Shown: positions 25,469 to 35,241, counted from the first letter of the stretch. The stretch is 56,742 nt of DNA from Peptococcaceae bacterium BRH_c4b (GCA_000961595.1 LADO01000052.1:1-56742); one strand, 5' to 3'. The notes: a model not told the origin generated them from the letters alone. Numbers and translations are program-made.

Positions 25469-28400
25469 ATGAACAGTAACAAAAACACCGAGACAAATAA
25501 AACAGGTGCGGTACTGGTGGTTGGCGCAGGGATCAGCGGTATGCAGTCGGCCCTGGACCTGGCGGAAATGGGCTATAAAGTATATATAGTTGAGAAAACC
25601 CCGGCAATCGGCGGCAAAATGCCCATGCTGGACAAAACCTTCCCCACCAACGACTGCTCCATGTGCATTCTTTCGCCCAAGCTGGTGGAATGCGGAAGGC
25701 ACCGAAACATAGAAGTACTGACCATGTCCGAGGTAATGGATTTACAGGGGGAACCCGGTCGCTACAAGGTTACAGTTAAAAAATATCCGCGTTTTGTGGA
25801 TACGGGAAAATGCACCGGCTGCGGTTCTTGCGCTGAAGAATGCCCGGTCAAGATGGACGACCCCTTCAACCAGAATCTTGGCAAAAGAAAGGCCATCTAC
25901 AAGCTGTATCCCCAGGCCTACCCCAATGCCTATGTCATTGACCAGAGTAAATGCTTAAAACTGAAAAACCCCAAGGCCTGCGGCAAATGTCTGGAGGCCT
26001 GTCAGGCCGGGGCCATTGACCATAAAATGCAGGGGGAAGAAGTTACGCTGGAGGTAGGGGCAGTAATCCTCTGCTCCGGCTTCGAATTATTCGATGCCGA
26101 AATACGTGGCGAATACGGTTACGGTGTATATGATAATGTCATTACCAGCCTGCAGTTCGAGCGTATGCTCAGCGCCTCCGGGCCATTCCGGGGACATGTA
26201 CAACGGCCCTCCGACGGCAAAGAGCCCAAAAAAATCGCTTTTATTCAGTGCGTTGGATCCCGGGACATATGCAACGACCAGGGATACTGCTCCTCTGTCT
26301 GCTGCATGTACGCCACCAAGGAAGCCATTATTGCCAGGGAGCACGTGCCCGGTCTGGATACGACCATTTTCTGCATAGACGTACGAGCTTACGGTAAAGA
26401 TTTTGAAAAATACTACAACAGAGCCAAAAACGATTATGACGTCCGTTATATCAAAAGCATGATTTCCTCCGTCAAGGAACTTCAGCAAAGCAATGACCTG
26501 CGCCTGCGTTACCGAACACCGGACGGCAGTATAGTGGACGAAGATTTTGACATGGTGGTGCTGTCCGTGGGTCTGAAACCCACCAAGGACGCTCTCGAAT
26601 TGTCCGAAATAATGAGGATTGAGCTGAATCATTATAATTTCTGCCAACTAAAGGAACTTACAGGGGTGGAAACTTCCCGGGAAGGCATATACGTGGCAGG
26701 AGCTTTCAGCGGCCCCAAGGATATACCCGAAACAGTCATGCAGGCCAGCGCCGCCGCAGGGGATTGCGCCACTTATCTGGCTGACGCCCGCAACACCCTG
26801 GTAACAGAAAAGAAATTCCCCGAGGAAATAGATATAGCTGATCAGGATACCCGAATCGGTGTATTTGTCTGCCACTGCGGCATCAACATCGGCAGCGTGG
26901 TGGATGTGCCCTCGGTGGTGGAGTATGCCAAAACGCTGCCCAATGTGGTACATGCCCAAGAGGGGCTTTATGTGTGCTCCCAGGACAGCCAGGCGGCCAT
27001 GAGACAGCTGATAGACGAATTGAAACTCAATCGCATTGTGGTTGCCTCCTGCAGCCCGCGCACCCATAAACCACTCTTCCAGGAAACCATGCGGGAAGCC
27101 GGGCTGAATAAGCAGCTTTTTGAAATGGCTAATATCCGGGATCAGTGTTCCTGGGTGCACCAGACCGAACCGGAAAAAGCCACCCTGAAATCCAAAGATC
27201 TGGTTAAAATGGCCGTGGCCAAGGCTGCTACCCAAAAGCCCATCAAGCCGATTATTGTTCAGGTAACCCCGGCAGCGCTGGTCATAGGCGCCGGAATTGC
27301 GGGTATAAATACCGCCCTTTGCCTGGCAGATCAGGGCTTTCAGGTTCACCTGGTGGAAAAAACCGACCGTCTGGGCGGCATAGCCAACAGAATCAGGGAA
27401 GGGTATAATGGCGAGGACATACCGGCTTATTTAAACAAACTGATTGACAGAATCAACAGCAACCCCCGCATATCCTTGTTTACAAACTGCCAGGTATCCG
27501 GGGTTTCGGGATATGTCGGCAATTTCAACACCAAGCTGACCAACGGCCAAACTATAAGTCACGGAGCCACCATTATAACCACTGGCGGTGAGGAAACCAA
27601 ACCCACCGAATACCTTTACGGCAAGGACAGCAGGGTTTTAACGCAACTGGAACTGGATGAAGCCATAAAGAACAATTCCCAGACCCTGCGGGAAGCCAAA
27701 AACATTGTCATGATCCAGTGCGTGGGCTCCAGAGAGGCGCACCGTCCCTATTGCAGCAGAATTTGCTGCACCAAAACCATGCGGCTGGCGCTGAAACTTA
27801 AAGAAATCAACCCCGATACAAATATTGTGGTATTATACCGGGATATCAGAACCTATGGCTTCAACGAGGATTATTACCGGGAGGCCAGAGCCAAAGGCGT
27901 ATTTTTTATACGCTACGAAGTGGACAATAAGCCGCTGGTGGAGCAGGTAGACAAGGACGGCAAGCAGGTTATCCAGGTATCCGTAACGGATCATATACTG
28001 GGAGACACCATAAAAATTGATGCAGACCTGATGGTGCTGGCTGCGGCTTCGGTACCCCCTGAAACTAACCAGGCCCTGTCACAAATATTTAAGGTACCCC
28101 TGAACCCGGACGCCTTTTTCCTGGAGGCACACATGAAACTGAGACCGGTGGACTTTGCCTCAGACGGTATATTCATGGCCGGTCTGGCCCACGGTCCCAA
28201 ATCCGTTGAGGAATCGATAGCCCAGAGCAAAGCTGCGGCAGGCAGGGCCGCCACCGTACTGGGCCGCAAAACACTGGAATCAAAAGGCATCACCGCCAGG
28301 GTGGATCCGGATAAATGCGCAGCCTGCCTTACCTGTGTCCGCCTTTGCCCCTATAATGCACCCCGCATTAAGGAACATAAAGCCGAGATAGAGGCGGTAA

Positions 28401-28513
28401 TTTGCCAGGGCTGCGGCTCCTGTGCCGGGGAATGCCCCAACAAGGCCATAGTTCTGGAAGGATACAGTGATAAACAATACCTTACCATGGTAAACAGTCT
28501 ATTTGAACAATAA
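25469..28513 (+). CDS. hdrA: HdrA-like FAD/iron-sulfur electron-bifurcating subunit (long, double-flavin form)
   Basis: 1014 residues. The N-terminal HdrA unit has the FAD motif GAGISGMQSALDLAEMGY and the NDCSMCILSPKLVECGRH cysteine block. A ferredoxin pair follows (CTGCGSCAEECPVK near 113; CGKCLEACQAG near 173). A second Rossmann FAD fold begins near residue 608 (VIGAGIAGINTALCLADQGF). A C-terminal 2x[4Fe-4S] ferredoxin (CAACLTCVRLCP, CQGCGSCAGECP) closes the protein. HdrA carries the bifurcating FAD in flavin-based electron bifurcation. The ATG at 25469 or the TTG one codon earlier could start it; GGAGG lies upstream. It is 20-bp-hairpin terminated and convergent with metF. It is one of three HdrA paralogs in the window. 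Confidence 0.93.
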   Translation: MNSNKNTETNKTGAVLVVGAGISGMQSALDLAEMGYKVYIVEKTPAIGGKMPMLDKTFPTNDCSMCILSPKLVECGRHRNIEVLTMSEVMDLQGEPGRYKVTVKKYPRFVDTGKCTGCGSCAEECPVKMDDPFNQNLGKRKAIYKLYPQAYPNAYVIDQSKCLKLKNPKACGKCLEACQAGAIDHKMQGEEVTLEVGAVILCSGFELFDAEIRGEYGYGVYDNVITSLQFERMLSASGPFRGHVQRPSDGKEPKKIAFIQCVGSRDICNDQGYCSSVCCMYATKEAIIAREHVPGLDTTIFCIDVRAYGKDFEKYYNRAKNDYDVRYIKSMISSVKELQQSNDLRLRYRTPDGSIVDEDFDMVVLSVGLKPTKDALELSEIMRIELNHYNFCQLKELTGVETSREGIYVAGAFSGPKDIPETVMQASAAAGDCATYLADARNTLVTEKKFPEEIDIADQDTRIGVFVCHCGINIGSVVDVPSVVEYAKTLPNVVHAQEGLYVCSQDSQAAMRQLIDELKLNRIVVASCSPRTHKPLFQETMREAGLNKQLFEMANIRDQCSWVHQTEPEKATLKSKDLVKMAVAKAATQKPIKPIIVQVTPAALVIGAGIAGINTALCLADQGFQVHLVEKTDRLGGIANRIREGYNGEDIPAYLNKLIDRINSNPRISLFTNCQVSGVSGYVGNFNTKLTNGQTISHGATIITTGGEETKPTEYLYGKDSRVLTQLELDEAIKNNSQTLREAKNIVMIQCVGSREAHRPYCSRICCTKTMRLALKLKEINPDTNIVVLYRDIRTYGFNEDYYREARAKGVFFIRYEVDNKPLVEQVDKDGKQVIQVSVTDHILGDTIKIDADLMVLAAASVPPETNQALSQIFKVPLNPDAFFLEAHMKLRPVDFASDGIFMAGLAHGPKSVEESIAQSKAAAGRAATVLGRKTLESKGITARVDPDKCAACLTCVRLCPYNAPRIKEHKAEIEAVICQGCGSCAGECPNKAIVLEGYSDKQYLTMVNSLFEQ

Positions 28514-28515
28514 AT

Positions 28516-28561
28516 AAGTATATCAAGCACCCCGGTGGAAACCGGGGTGCTTGATATACTT
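28516..28561 (+). terminator. Terminator hairpin after hdrA
   Basis: A perfect 20-bp stem with a 6-nt loop (28516-28535 pairs with 28542-28561) starts 2 nt after the hdrA stop. There is only a short T-rich tail, but the stem is extremely stable. Confidence 0.8.
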
Positions 28562-28623
28562 CTCCAGATCCCCCATAATCCTATTGCCAATTCAACAATT
28601 CAACAACCGGCACCATCACCCCC

Positions 28624-28661
28624 TATTGAAGAAGCCCGGCATTTGCCGGGCTTCTTCAATA
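28624..28661 (-). terminator. Terminator hairpin after metF
   Basis: A perfect 17-bp stem with a 4-nt loop, just past the metF stop on the minus strand. It is an independent hairpin for the opposite strand of the convergent pair; no T-run. Confidence 0.7.
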
Positions 28662-28667
28662 AACGTT

Positions 28668-29597
28668 TTAGTCTTCAAATTTGGGGCGGGGGTAAAGTCC
28701 GCAGCGCTGGACGATTTCAGGAATGATTTCCTCCCAGGCGATGGCCATTACGTGCACCCCGTGCACACCTTTAATATTATCCTTAATGTAATTAATCTGC
28801 TCTATGCAGAGATCCACGCCCTCTTTCTTGGGATCTTCGGCAGATTTCAGGCGCTGTACAATTTCTTCCGGAACAATCATCCCCGAAACGTTGCTCTGCA
28901 TGTATTTGGCTCCACGCCAGCTCTTCAGGGGTGTTACTCCAGCCAGTATATGGGTGCGCTCATGCAGTCCACGCTCCCGCACCATCTCCATGAAGCGCTC
29001 AAACCGCTCCATGTCAAATATGCACTGGGTCTGGATAAACTGAGCTCCCGCCTCCACCTTCTTCTCCAGACGATCCACCCGGAATTCGAAGGGATCGGCG
29101 AAGGGATTGGCCACCGCACCAATGAAGAACTGCGGCTCATGCTCTTTAATTTCCTCGCCGGAGAAAAACTTTTTCTCGTCCCTCATCCTTTTAACAAGGT
29201 AGATGAGTTGCATGGAGTCCACGTCATAGACGTTCTTGGAGGTAGGATGGTTGCCAAATTTCTGGTGGTCACCGGAAAGACACAGCAGGTTGCGCATGCC
29301 CAGACTGTATGCACCCAACATGTCCGCCTGCATGGCTATGCGGTTCCTGTCCCGGCAGGTCATCTGCACGATCGGCTCAATTCCGCAATCCATGACGTGA
29401 ACACCGGTGGCTATACTGGATATGCGCACGATGGCCGTCTGGCAGTCAGTGATATTGGTAGCATCCACATAGTCTTTCATCATATGGGCATGGTGCCGGA
29501 CACCTTCGGCAGATGCATGCTTGGGCGGACCTATTTCAGCCGTAACGGCAAAATTACCGGTTTCCAGAACCTGTTGAAGTTTGCTCAAGTATTTCAC
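28668..29597 (-). CDS. metF: Methylenetetrahydrofolate reductase, flavoprotein subunit MetF
   Basis: 309 residues, TIM-barrel MTHFR family: TAEIGPPKHAS near 19 with the catalytic Glu, the THF/FAD-binding regions NITDCQTA, QMTCRDRN and LCLSGDH, and QTQCIFD near 205. It reduces 5,10-methylene-THF to 5-methyl-THF in the methyl branch. The GTG start overlaps the metV stop (GTGA), so translation is coupled. It has no NADH-oxidising partner of the classical MetF type; the neighbouring MetV, MvhD and Hdr proteins supply electrons, as in Moorella-type complexes. Confidence 0.93.
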   Translation of the reverse strand: MKYLSKLQQVLETGNFAVTAEIGPPKHASAEGVRHHAHMMKDYVDATNITDCQTAIVRISSIATGVHVMDCGIEPIVQMTCRDRNRIAMQADMLGAYSLGMRNLLCLSGDHQKFGNHPTSKNVYDVDSMQLIYLVKRMRDEKKFFSGEEIKEHEPQFFIGAVANPFADPFEFRVDRLEKKVEAGAQFIQTQCIFDMERFERFMEMVRERGLHERTHILAGVTPLKSWRGAKYMQSNVSGMIVPEEIVQRLKSAEDPKKEGVDLCIEQINYIKDNIKGVHGVHVMAIAWEEIIPEIVQRCGLYPRPKFED

Positions 29598-30265
29598 CCT
29601 ATGATCACATCCTCCCTAGTGGCCCGGCGCGGCCCGCCGTCACGAGACGTGGACCAGTCCTTGGGCGGCTGGATTTCCATCAGTTTATTCAGTTTGCCCA
29701 GAGTCTTCATGCGTTCGTAAATAAGTGCCCAGGCACAGTCCGTATCCTTGCTGATCTCGCATTTACCGTACTGGGAACCTCCACAGGGCCCGTTCAGTAT
29801 GCTCTTGGAACAGCGGATAATGGGGCAAATTCCTCCGGTTTTGTGCAGCACGCAGTCGCCGCAAAGGCCGCATTTTTCTTCCCATATACCATGCACTGTG
29901 GAACCGCCGATAAAGTTGGTATTCAATGCCGGAACCACCCATTTATCACTGTAACGCTCAGCCACGTACTGTACTCCCACACCGCAGGCCAGCGAAATAA
30001 TGGCGTCCACATCCTTGACCATTTCATCCATTTCCGCAATGTATTCGGGATCGCACTGCCTGGTGGCCGTAAATGTCACGGTGGTCAGCGGGTTCTCTTC
30101 CAGACGGCGCTTTATGCGCAGCGCGGAAGACATAACCTCTGTTTCCTTTTCACCACCGGAAAGACACACAGTAACACAGCCGGCGCAACCAACCAGCAGC
30201 ACTTTTTTACAATCACTGACCATATCAGCAATTTCCTGAAGGGGTTTTTGCTGGGCTACAATCAT
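29594..30265 (-). CDS. metV: MetV, iron-sulfur/zinc partner of MetF
   Basis: 223 residues. The N-terminal half contains KVLLVGCAGCVTVCLSGG. The C-terminal half has the MTHFR_C cysteine cluster CGLCGDCVLHKTGGICPIIRCSKSILNGPCGG. MetV binds [4Fe-4S] clusters and links MetF to its electron donor. ATG directly follows the stop of mvhD (30266), and its own stop overlaps metF, so mvhD-metV-metF are tightly coupled. Pairing with an HdrA and MvhD upstream supports a bifurcating reductase complex. Confidence 0.92.
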   Translation of the reverse strand: MIVAQQKPLQEIADMVSDCKKVLLVGCAGCVTVCLSGGEKETEVMSSALRIKRRLEENPLTTVTFTATRQCDPEYIAEMDEMVKDVDAIISLACGVGVQYVAERYSDKWVVPALNTNFIGGSTVHGIWEEKCGLCGDCVLHKTGGICPIIRCSKSILNGPCGGSQYGKCEISKDTDCAWALIYERMKTLGKLNKLMEIQPPKDWSTSRDGGPRRATREDVIIG

Positions 30266-30706
30266 TTATGCGTCACCTTCCTTCTTTTTGGCCCCGCTTT
30301 TATTCAGCGGGCTGGGCCCCAGGGATTTGATGCGTTCGGTCATTTCATTAGCTATCTGGGCAAACCGTCCGCCCTGAGCGGAGGATAAATTAAACATTTC
30401 CAGGCGGTCTCCTCCGACACCTATCTCGTCCAGTAATTTCTTAACCGCATTTACTCTCTTTCTGGCGCGGATATTACCTTTCAAAAAGTGACAGTCGCCT
30501 TCCATGCATCCGGCCACATACACTCCATCGGCCCCTTCTTCAAAAGCCTGCAGGAGTACCCTGTGATCGGTGTTACCCGTACAAGTCATCTCAACTATTC
30601 TGATATTTGGAGCGTACTGCAATCTCATCGAACCTGCCAGGTCCGCAGCAGAATATGCTCAGTAGTGGCAGCAGAAGGCAACGATTTTTGGTTCAAAATC
30701 GCCCAT
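30266..30706 (-). CDS. mvhD: MvhD-like [2Fe-2S] protein with selenocysteine at codon 16
   Basis: 146 residues when the in-frame UGA at 30661-30659 is read as selenocysteine. The N-terminus is MGDFEPKIVAFCCHYU followed by AYSAADLAG. The UGA falls exactly where the paralog at 39467-39910 has Cys in [15 protein letters not shown]. The second motif AGCMEGDCHF near 67 keeps its Cys. A 7-bp hairpin begins 13 nt after the UGA. The start is ATG one nt after the hdrA::gltD stop, with GGAGGTG 8 nt upstream. Starting instead at the ATG 30628 would remove the first metal-binding motif. MvhD couples HdrA to an electron-donor module; archaeal VhuD is a known selenoprotein. Confidence 0.9.
30629..30645 (-). 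promoter_or_regulatory. Putative bacterial SECIS hairpin of mvhD (first copy)
   Basis: CGGACCT, loop GGC, AGGTTCG (one G-U pair) starts 13 nt after the UGA and puts the apical loop about 21 nt downstream, as in known bacterial SECIS elements. Confidence 0.6.
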
Positions 30707-30707
30707 T

Positions 30708-33700
30708 TTATTGCACCTCCTTGTAAAGAGCCTTTACCATATTAATGTATGCCTTGTCGTTATAGCTTTGTAGTGTAATGGCTTTGTTCGGACATTCACC
30801 GGCACATGTGCCGCAGCCCTGACAGATCACGGCTTCGATCTGGGCCGCGTAATTAACCACCTTCGGTGCGTTATAGGGACACAGGCGTACGCAGGTAAGA
30901 CAGGCGGCGCATTTTTCCGGCTCCACCACGGCCACCACGCCGTGCGACTCCAGCTTATCCTTGGCCAGTATGGTACAGGCCCGGCTTACCGCAGCCCTGG
31001 CCTGGGCAATATTTTCTTCAATAGTCTTGGGTCCATGAGCGAGACCGGCCATGAAAATACCCTCGGAGGCAAAGTCCACCGGACGCAGTTTCATATGTGC
31101 TTCCAGGAAGAAGCCGTCCTCATTCACCGGGATCTTAAATAGTTCGTTCATTTTTTTATTGTCCGTCGCGGGCAGTATGGCAGCAGCCAGTCCCACCACA
31201 TCGGCTTCAACAATTACAGGAACTCCCAGCACATGATCGGTTACGGTAACCTTCACTTTGTCACCGACCGCCTCCACCAGAGGTTTGTTGTCCAGGCTGT
31301 ATCGTATGAAGATAACTCCCTTGCGCCTGGCTTCTGTGTACATTTCTTCATAAAAGCCATAGGCCCTGATATCCCTGTACAGCACGAACACGTTGGCACC
31401 CGGATGCTCATCCTTAATTTTAATGGCCAATTTAATGGACTTGGTGCAGCATACCCGGCTGCAGTACATGCGTTCTGGCTCCCGGGAGCCCACACACTGG
31501 ATTAAAACCACGTTCTTGGCCGAGGTAACTTTTGCATCACCTGCAGCCATTGCTTCTTCCAGTTCCAGTTGGGTCATCACCCGACCGTTTTGTCCGTACA
31601 GGTACTCGGTGGGCTTATATTCCTCACCGCCGATGGCGACAATTACCACGCCGTGTTTAATCTGCTTACCATTACTTAGTCTGGTGTTAAAGTTCCCCAC
31701 AAAGCCCGATGCTTCCTGCAACTCGGTGCCGGTAAATACTTCTATTTTCGGGTTGTTATTTACTTTGTCGATCAGTCCGCAAAGATAAGCCTGGATGTCT
31801 TCACCGGAAAGACCCTGTTTAATTCTGTTAGCCACCCCGCCAAGCTGGTTGGTTTTTTCCACCAGATACACGTTGTAGCCCTGATCGGCAAGGGAAACTG
31901 CACTATTCATACCGGATAGTCCGCCCCCGATAACCAGCGCGGATTTTGTTATATCCACCGGCTGTTGATGGATGGGTTTCAGCAAGGCAGACTTGGCCAC
32001 AATCATTTTCACCAGATCCTTGGCTTTTTCCGTAGCTTTCTCGGGCTCGTGCATATGCACCCAGGAACACTGGTCCCGGATATTGGCCATGTCGAACAGA
32101 TAGCGGTTCAGGCCAGCCTCCATCAAGGTTTCCTGGAACAGCGGCTTGTGCGTACGCGGGCTGCAAGAGGCAACCACCACGTGATTAAGGTTGTGTTCTT
32201 CGATCATCTGGCGCATAGTGGCCTGGCTATCCTGGGAGCATACATAGAGGTAGTCGCCGGCGTAAACAACATTGGGCAACTTTTTAGCCATTTCCACCAC
32301 TTCGGGTACTTTGACCACCCCGCCGATGTTAATGCCGCAATGGCACACAAACACACCAATACGAGGATCTTCACCAGTTACATCCCTTTCAGGCGGGTAT
32401 ACCTTTTCTTTGATCAATGTACCCCGGGATTCCGACAGCAAACTTCCCGATGCACCGGCAGCAGCGCTGGCCTGCAAGACGGTTTCGGGAATGTCCTTGG
32501 GTCCGGCGAAGGAACCAGCAATATATATACCTGGTTTGTTGGTTTCCACTCCTGTTAGGGCGGCTGTTTCGGCAAAGCCGAATTTATTCAATTCCACGCC
32601 CAGTTTGTTGCCCAGTTCTATAACCTGCTTGGAAGGCTGCATGCCCACGGAAAGCACAACCATATCGAATTCCTCGGTATGGATATTGCCTTCTTCGTCA
32701 GAATAACGGATCACCAGGTTTTTATTTTCGTCCATGGTTTCAGAGACTGCATAAATCCTGGAGCGTACAAAATTTACACCGCTTTCGTTTTTGGCCCGCT
32801 CGTAATATTTCTCAAAGCCCTTGCCGTGGGTCCGCATATCCATAAAGAATATGGTGGTATCCAGCGGGTCATGGCTATGCTCTTTGGCTATGACGGCTTC
32901 CTTAATGGCGTACATGCAGCACACTGAGGAGCAGTAGCCGTGCTCTTGCCTGACGTTGCGGGAGCCCACGCACTGAATCCAGGCAATTCTCTTCGGTTCC
33001 TTATGGTCAAAGGGGCGCACCAGATGTCCCTGGAATGGTCCGGACGCGCTTAAAACCCTCTCAAACTCAAGGCTTGTCAGCACGTTGGGGAACCTGCCAT
33101 AACCATAATAGGGAAGTTCGGAGGCGTCGTATTTTTCAAAGCCGGGACAAAGGACCACTGCGCCTACATTTATCTCTATTTCCTTTTCCTGGTCATCGTG
33201 CTTAACGGCATCCGCCAGGCATGCTTTTTCGCACTCCAGGCACTCGGAGCAAACGCCGCAATTCAGGCAGCGCCCGGCTTCCTTTTGGGCCTGCTCAAGG
33301 GTATAGCCGTTGGATACTTCCACAAAGGAAGTGCTCCTGGCGGATATATCCGCATGGGAGGCATGTTCCGGTTCCTGGAATGGTATTTCTTCATCCTCAA
33401 AGCGGAAGGGAGCAATCTCCTCCTCCGGCACGCCGAATTGCCTGCCCTCTTTGAGATCTTTACCTTCAATATATAAATCTATAGATTCTGCGGCAACTTT
33501 ACCTGCGCACACAGCCTCAATAACTGTTTTGGGTCCGGTTACAGCATCGCCGCCGGCGAATACTCCGGGCATTCCAGTGACCAGGGTATCCTTATCGGCC
33601 ACGATGGTGTTGCCCCTGCCTTTGGAGATACCAGTATCATCTATTGCTGAAACGTCCGGCTGCTGGCCCACAGCCAGTATAACGGTATCCACATCGATGA

Positions 33701-35150
33701 AAAAATCGCTGCCGGTCACCGGTACCGGGCTTCTTCTGCCACTGGCGTCGGGTTCGCCCAGCTCATTTTGCAGGCACTCCATTTTACTCAGTTTTCCACC
33801 ATCGCCGTGGAATGTCTTGGGGCTGGTGAGCATGGTGAATACCACGCCCTCTTCCTTGGCCTCCTCGATCTCTTCCGGCAGCGCGGTTATTTCCGCCTCG
33901 GTCCGGCGGTATACGATGTGTACCGCCTCCGCGCCCAGCCGCAAAGCTGTTCTGGCGCAGTCCATGGCCGTGTTGCCGCCGCCTATGACGGCAACTTTCT
34001 TGCCAATTTCAACCTTTTCGCCCAGAGCTACCTGCCTGAGGAAAGGCACTCCATGAATGACCCCGGCCAGATCTTCACCGGGAACTCCCAGTTGGGTTCC
34101 CTTGTGGGCGCCTATGGCCAGGAACACGGCGGAATAGCCGCCATCCATCAAGCCCTGTACGGTTATGTCCTTGCCCAGACGGGTGTTGTATTTAATCTCC
34201 ACACCCATTTTTTCCAGTAGATTAATTTCCAGCTCCACCAATTTTTTGGGCAGTCTGTATTCCGGTATGCCTACCCTCATCATGCCGCCGCCCACCGGCA
34301 GGGCTTCAAAAACAGTAACCCCGTACCCTTTTTTGATCAGTTGGTAGGCTGCTGAAAGTCCGGCCGGTCCGGCTCCTATAACAGCCACCTTTTTCCCTTT
34401 GGGTTCCGCTTTTTCTGGCAGCGGTAGTTCGTCCAAGTTATTATAAGCGTAATCCGCGGCCACCCTTTTAAGCTGCATAATGTTTAGCGGCTCATCAACG
34501 TTGCCGCGGTAGCACTTGGACTGACAGGGGTGGGTGCACACCCTGCCGCAGGCCGCCGGGAAAGGATTGTCCCGGTATACCATCTGCCAGGCCCTGGTGT
34601 ATTCGCCTTTCTTGATTAACTGAATATAGCCCTGGGCATTGACACCTGCGGGGCAGGCGGCCCGGCAGGGCGGTGTGCCGACTTTGTCCAGCATGAAAGC
34701 ATTGGGGAAAGCCTGGGGATAGTGTTTATAGGCCGCCTTACGGGTTCCCAGACCCTGGTTGAACTCGCTCTTTACCTCAACCGGGCAGGCATTTGAACAC
34801 TCACCGCAACCCTTACATTTATCCACGTCCACGAAACGGGGACGCTGTTTTATTTTAACCTTAAAATTACCGGGCTCTCCCTGTAAATCCATCACATCAG
34901 CCAGTGTATAGGTCTCTATGTTCAGATGCCGCCCGCATTCTACCAGCTTGGGTGACAGGATGCACATAGAACAGTCGTTGGTAGGAAATGTTTTGTCCAG
35001 CATGGGCATGGTCCCGCCGATGGCCGGGGAATTCTCCACCAGATATACATAATATCCGGACTCAGCCAAATCCAGCGAGGCCTGGATGCCGGCGATGCCT
35101 GCGCCAACCACCATTACTGCCCCTACTTTCTCGGTACTCATAGGCATCAC
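30708..35150 (-). CDS. hdrA: HdrA fused with an internal GltD/NfnB-like NAD(P)H oxidoreductase module
   Basis: 1480 residues. Residues 1-150 are HdrA (GAGIAGIQASLDLAESGYYVYLVEN; NDCSMCILSPKLVECGRH; CKGCGECSNACPVE). At about 157 the HdrA alignment stops and a complete glutamate-synthase-small-subunit-like module follows: CRAACPAGVNAQGY and CGRVCTHPCQSKCYRG iron-sulfur motifs, FAD fold VIGAGPAGLSAAYQL near 256, NAD(P)H fold VIGGGNTAMDCARTALRLGAE near 388, and FAGGDAVTGP near 548. HdrA sequence resumes near 640 (CLNCGVCSECLECEKACLA) through the second FAD fold and C-terminal ferredoxins. The insert is about 480 residues compared with the 1002-residue paralog. It lies between the hdrD-like gene and mvhD in the same transcript. 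In-frame ATGs at codons 2 and 4 are alternatives to the GTG start. Confidence 0.92.
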   Translation of the reverse strand: MMPMSTEKVGAVMVVGAGIAGIQASLDLAESGYYVYLVENSPAIGGTMPMLDKTFPTNDCSMCILSPKLVECGRHLNIETYTLADVMDLQGEPGNFKVKIKQRPRFVDVDKCKGCGECSNACPVEVKSEFNQGLGTRKAAYKHYPQAFPNAFMLDKVGTPPCRAACPAGVNAQGYIQLIKKGEYTRAWQMVYRDNPFPAACGRVCTHPCQSKCYRGNVDEPLNIMQLKRVAADYAYNNLDELPLPEKAEPKGKKVAVIGAGPAGLSAAYQLIKKGYGVTVFEALPVGGGMMRVGIPEYRLPKKLVELEINLLEKMGVEIKYNTRLGKDITVQGLMDGGYSAVFLAIGAHKGTQLGVPGEDLAGVIHGVPFLRQVALGEKVEIGKKVAVIGGGNTAMDCARTALRLGAEAVHIVYRRTEAEITALPEEIEEAKEEGVVFTMLTSPKTFHGDGGKLSKMECLQNELGEPDASGRRSPVPVTGSDFFIDVDTVILAVGQQPDVSAIDDTGISKGRGNTIVADKDTLVTGMPGVFAGGDAVTGPKTVIEAVCAGKVAAESIDLYIEGKDLKEGRQFGVPEEEIAPFRFEDEEIPFQEPEHASHADISARSTSFVEVSNGYTLEQAQKEAGRCLNCGVCSECLECEKACLADAVKHDDQEKEIEINVGAVVLCPGFEKYDASELPYYGYGRFPNVLTSLEFERVLSASGPFQGHLVRPFDHKEPKRIAWIQCVGSRNVRQEHGYCSSVCCMYAIKEAVIAKEHSHDPLDTTIFFMDMRTHGKGFEKYYERAKNESGVNFVRSRIYAVSETMDENKNLVIRYSDEEGNIHTEEFDMVVLSVGMQPSKQVIELGNKLGVELNKFGFAETAALTGVETNKPGIYIAGSFAGPKDIPETVLQASAAAGASGSLLSESRGTLIKEKVYPPERDVTGEDPRIGVFVCHCGINIGGVVKVPEVVEMAKKLPNVVYAGDYLYVCSQDSQATMRQMIEEHNLNHVVVASCSPRTHKPLFQETLMEAGLNRYLFDMANIRDQCSWVHMHEPEKATEKAKDLVKMIVAKSALLKPIHQQPVDITKSALVIGGGLSGMNSAVSLADQGYNVYLVEKTNQLGGVANRIKQGLSGEDIQAYLCGLIDKVNNNPKIEVFTGTELQEASGFVGNFNTRLSNGKQIKHGVVIVAIGGEEYKPTEYLYGQNGRVMTQLELEEAMAAGDAKVTSAKNVVLIQCVGSREPERMYCSRVCCTKSIKLAIKIKDEHPGANVFVLYRDIRAYGFYEEMYTEARRKGVIFIRYSLDNKPLVEAVGDKVKVTVTDHVLGVPVIVEADVVGLAAAILPATDNKKMNELFKIPVNEDGFFLEAHMKLRPVDFASEGIFMAGLAHGPKTIEENIAQARAAVSRACTILAKDKLESHGVVAVVEPEKCAACLTCVRLCPYNAPKVVNYAAQIEAVICQGCGTCAGECPNKAITLQSYNDKAYINMVKALYKEVQ

Positions 35151-35202
35151 ATCCGTCCTCTCTCCGAGATCTTTCTCTCACCCCAGATAAAATAGTGTGA
35201 AA

Positions 35203-35241
35203 AAGCGACTCTTCCCTTTGCCGGGCAAAGCCTCTTTTTCA
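35203..35241 (-). other. Intercistronic hairpin between hdrD-like and hdrA::gltD
   Basis: GTGAAAAAG...CTTTTTCAC arms enclose a second stem CTTTG/CAAAG. No T-run at the end. It probably affects mRNA stability between the two cistrons. Confidence 0.5.
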
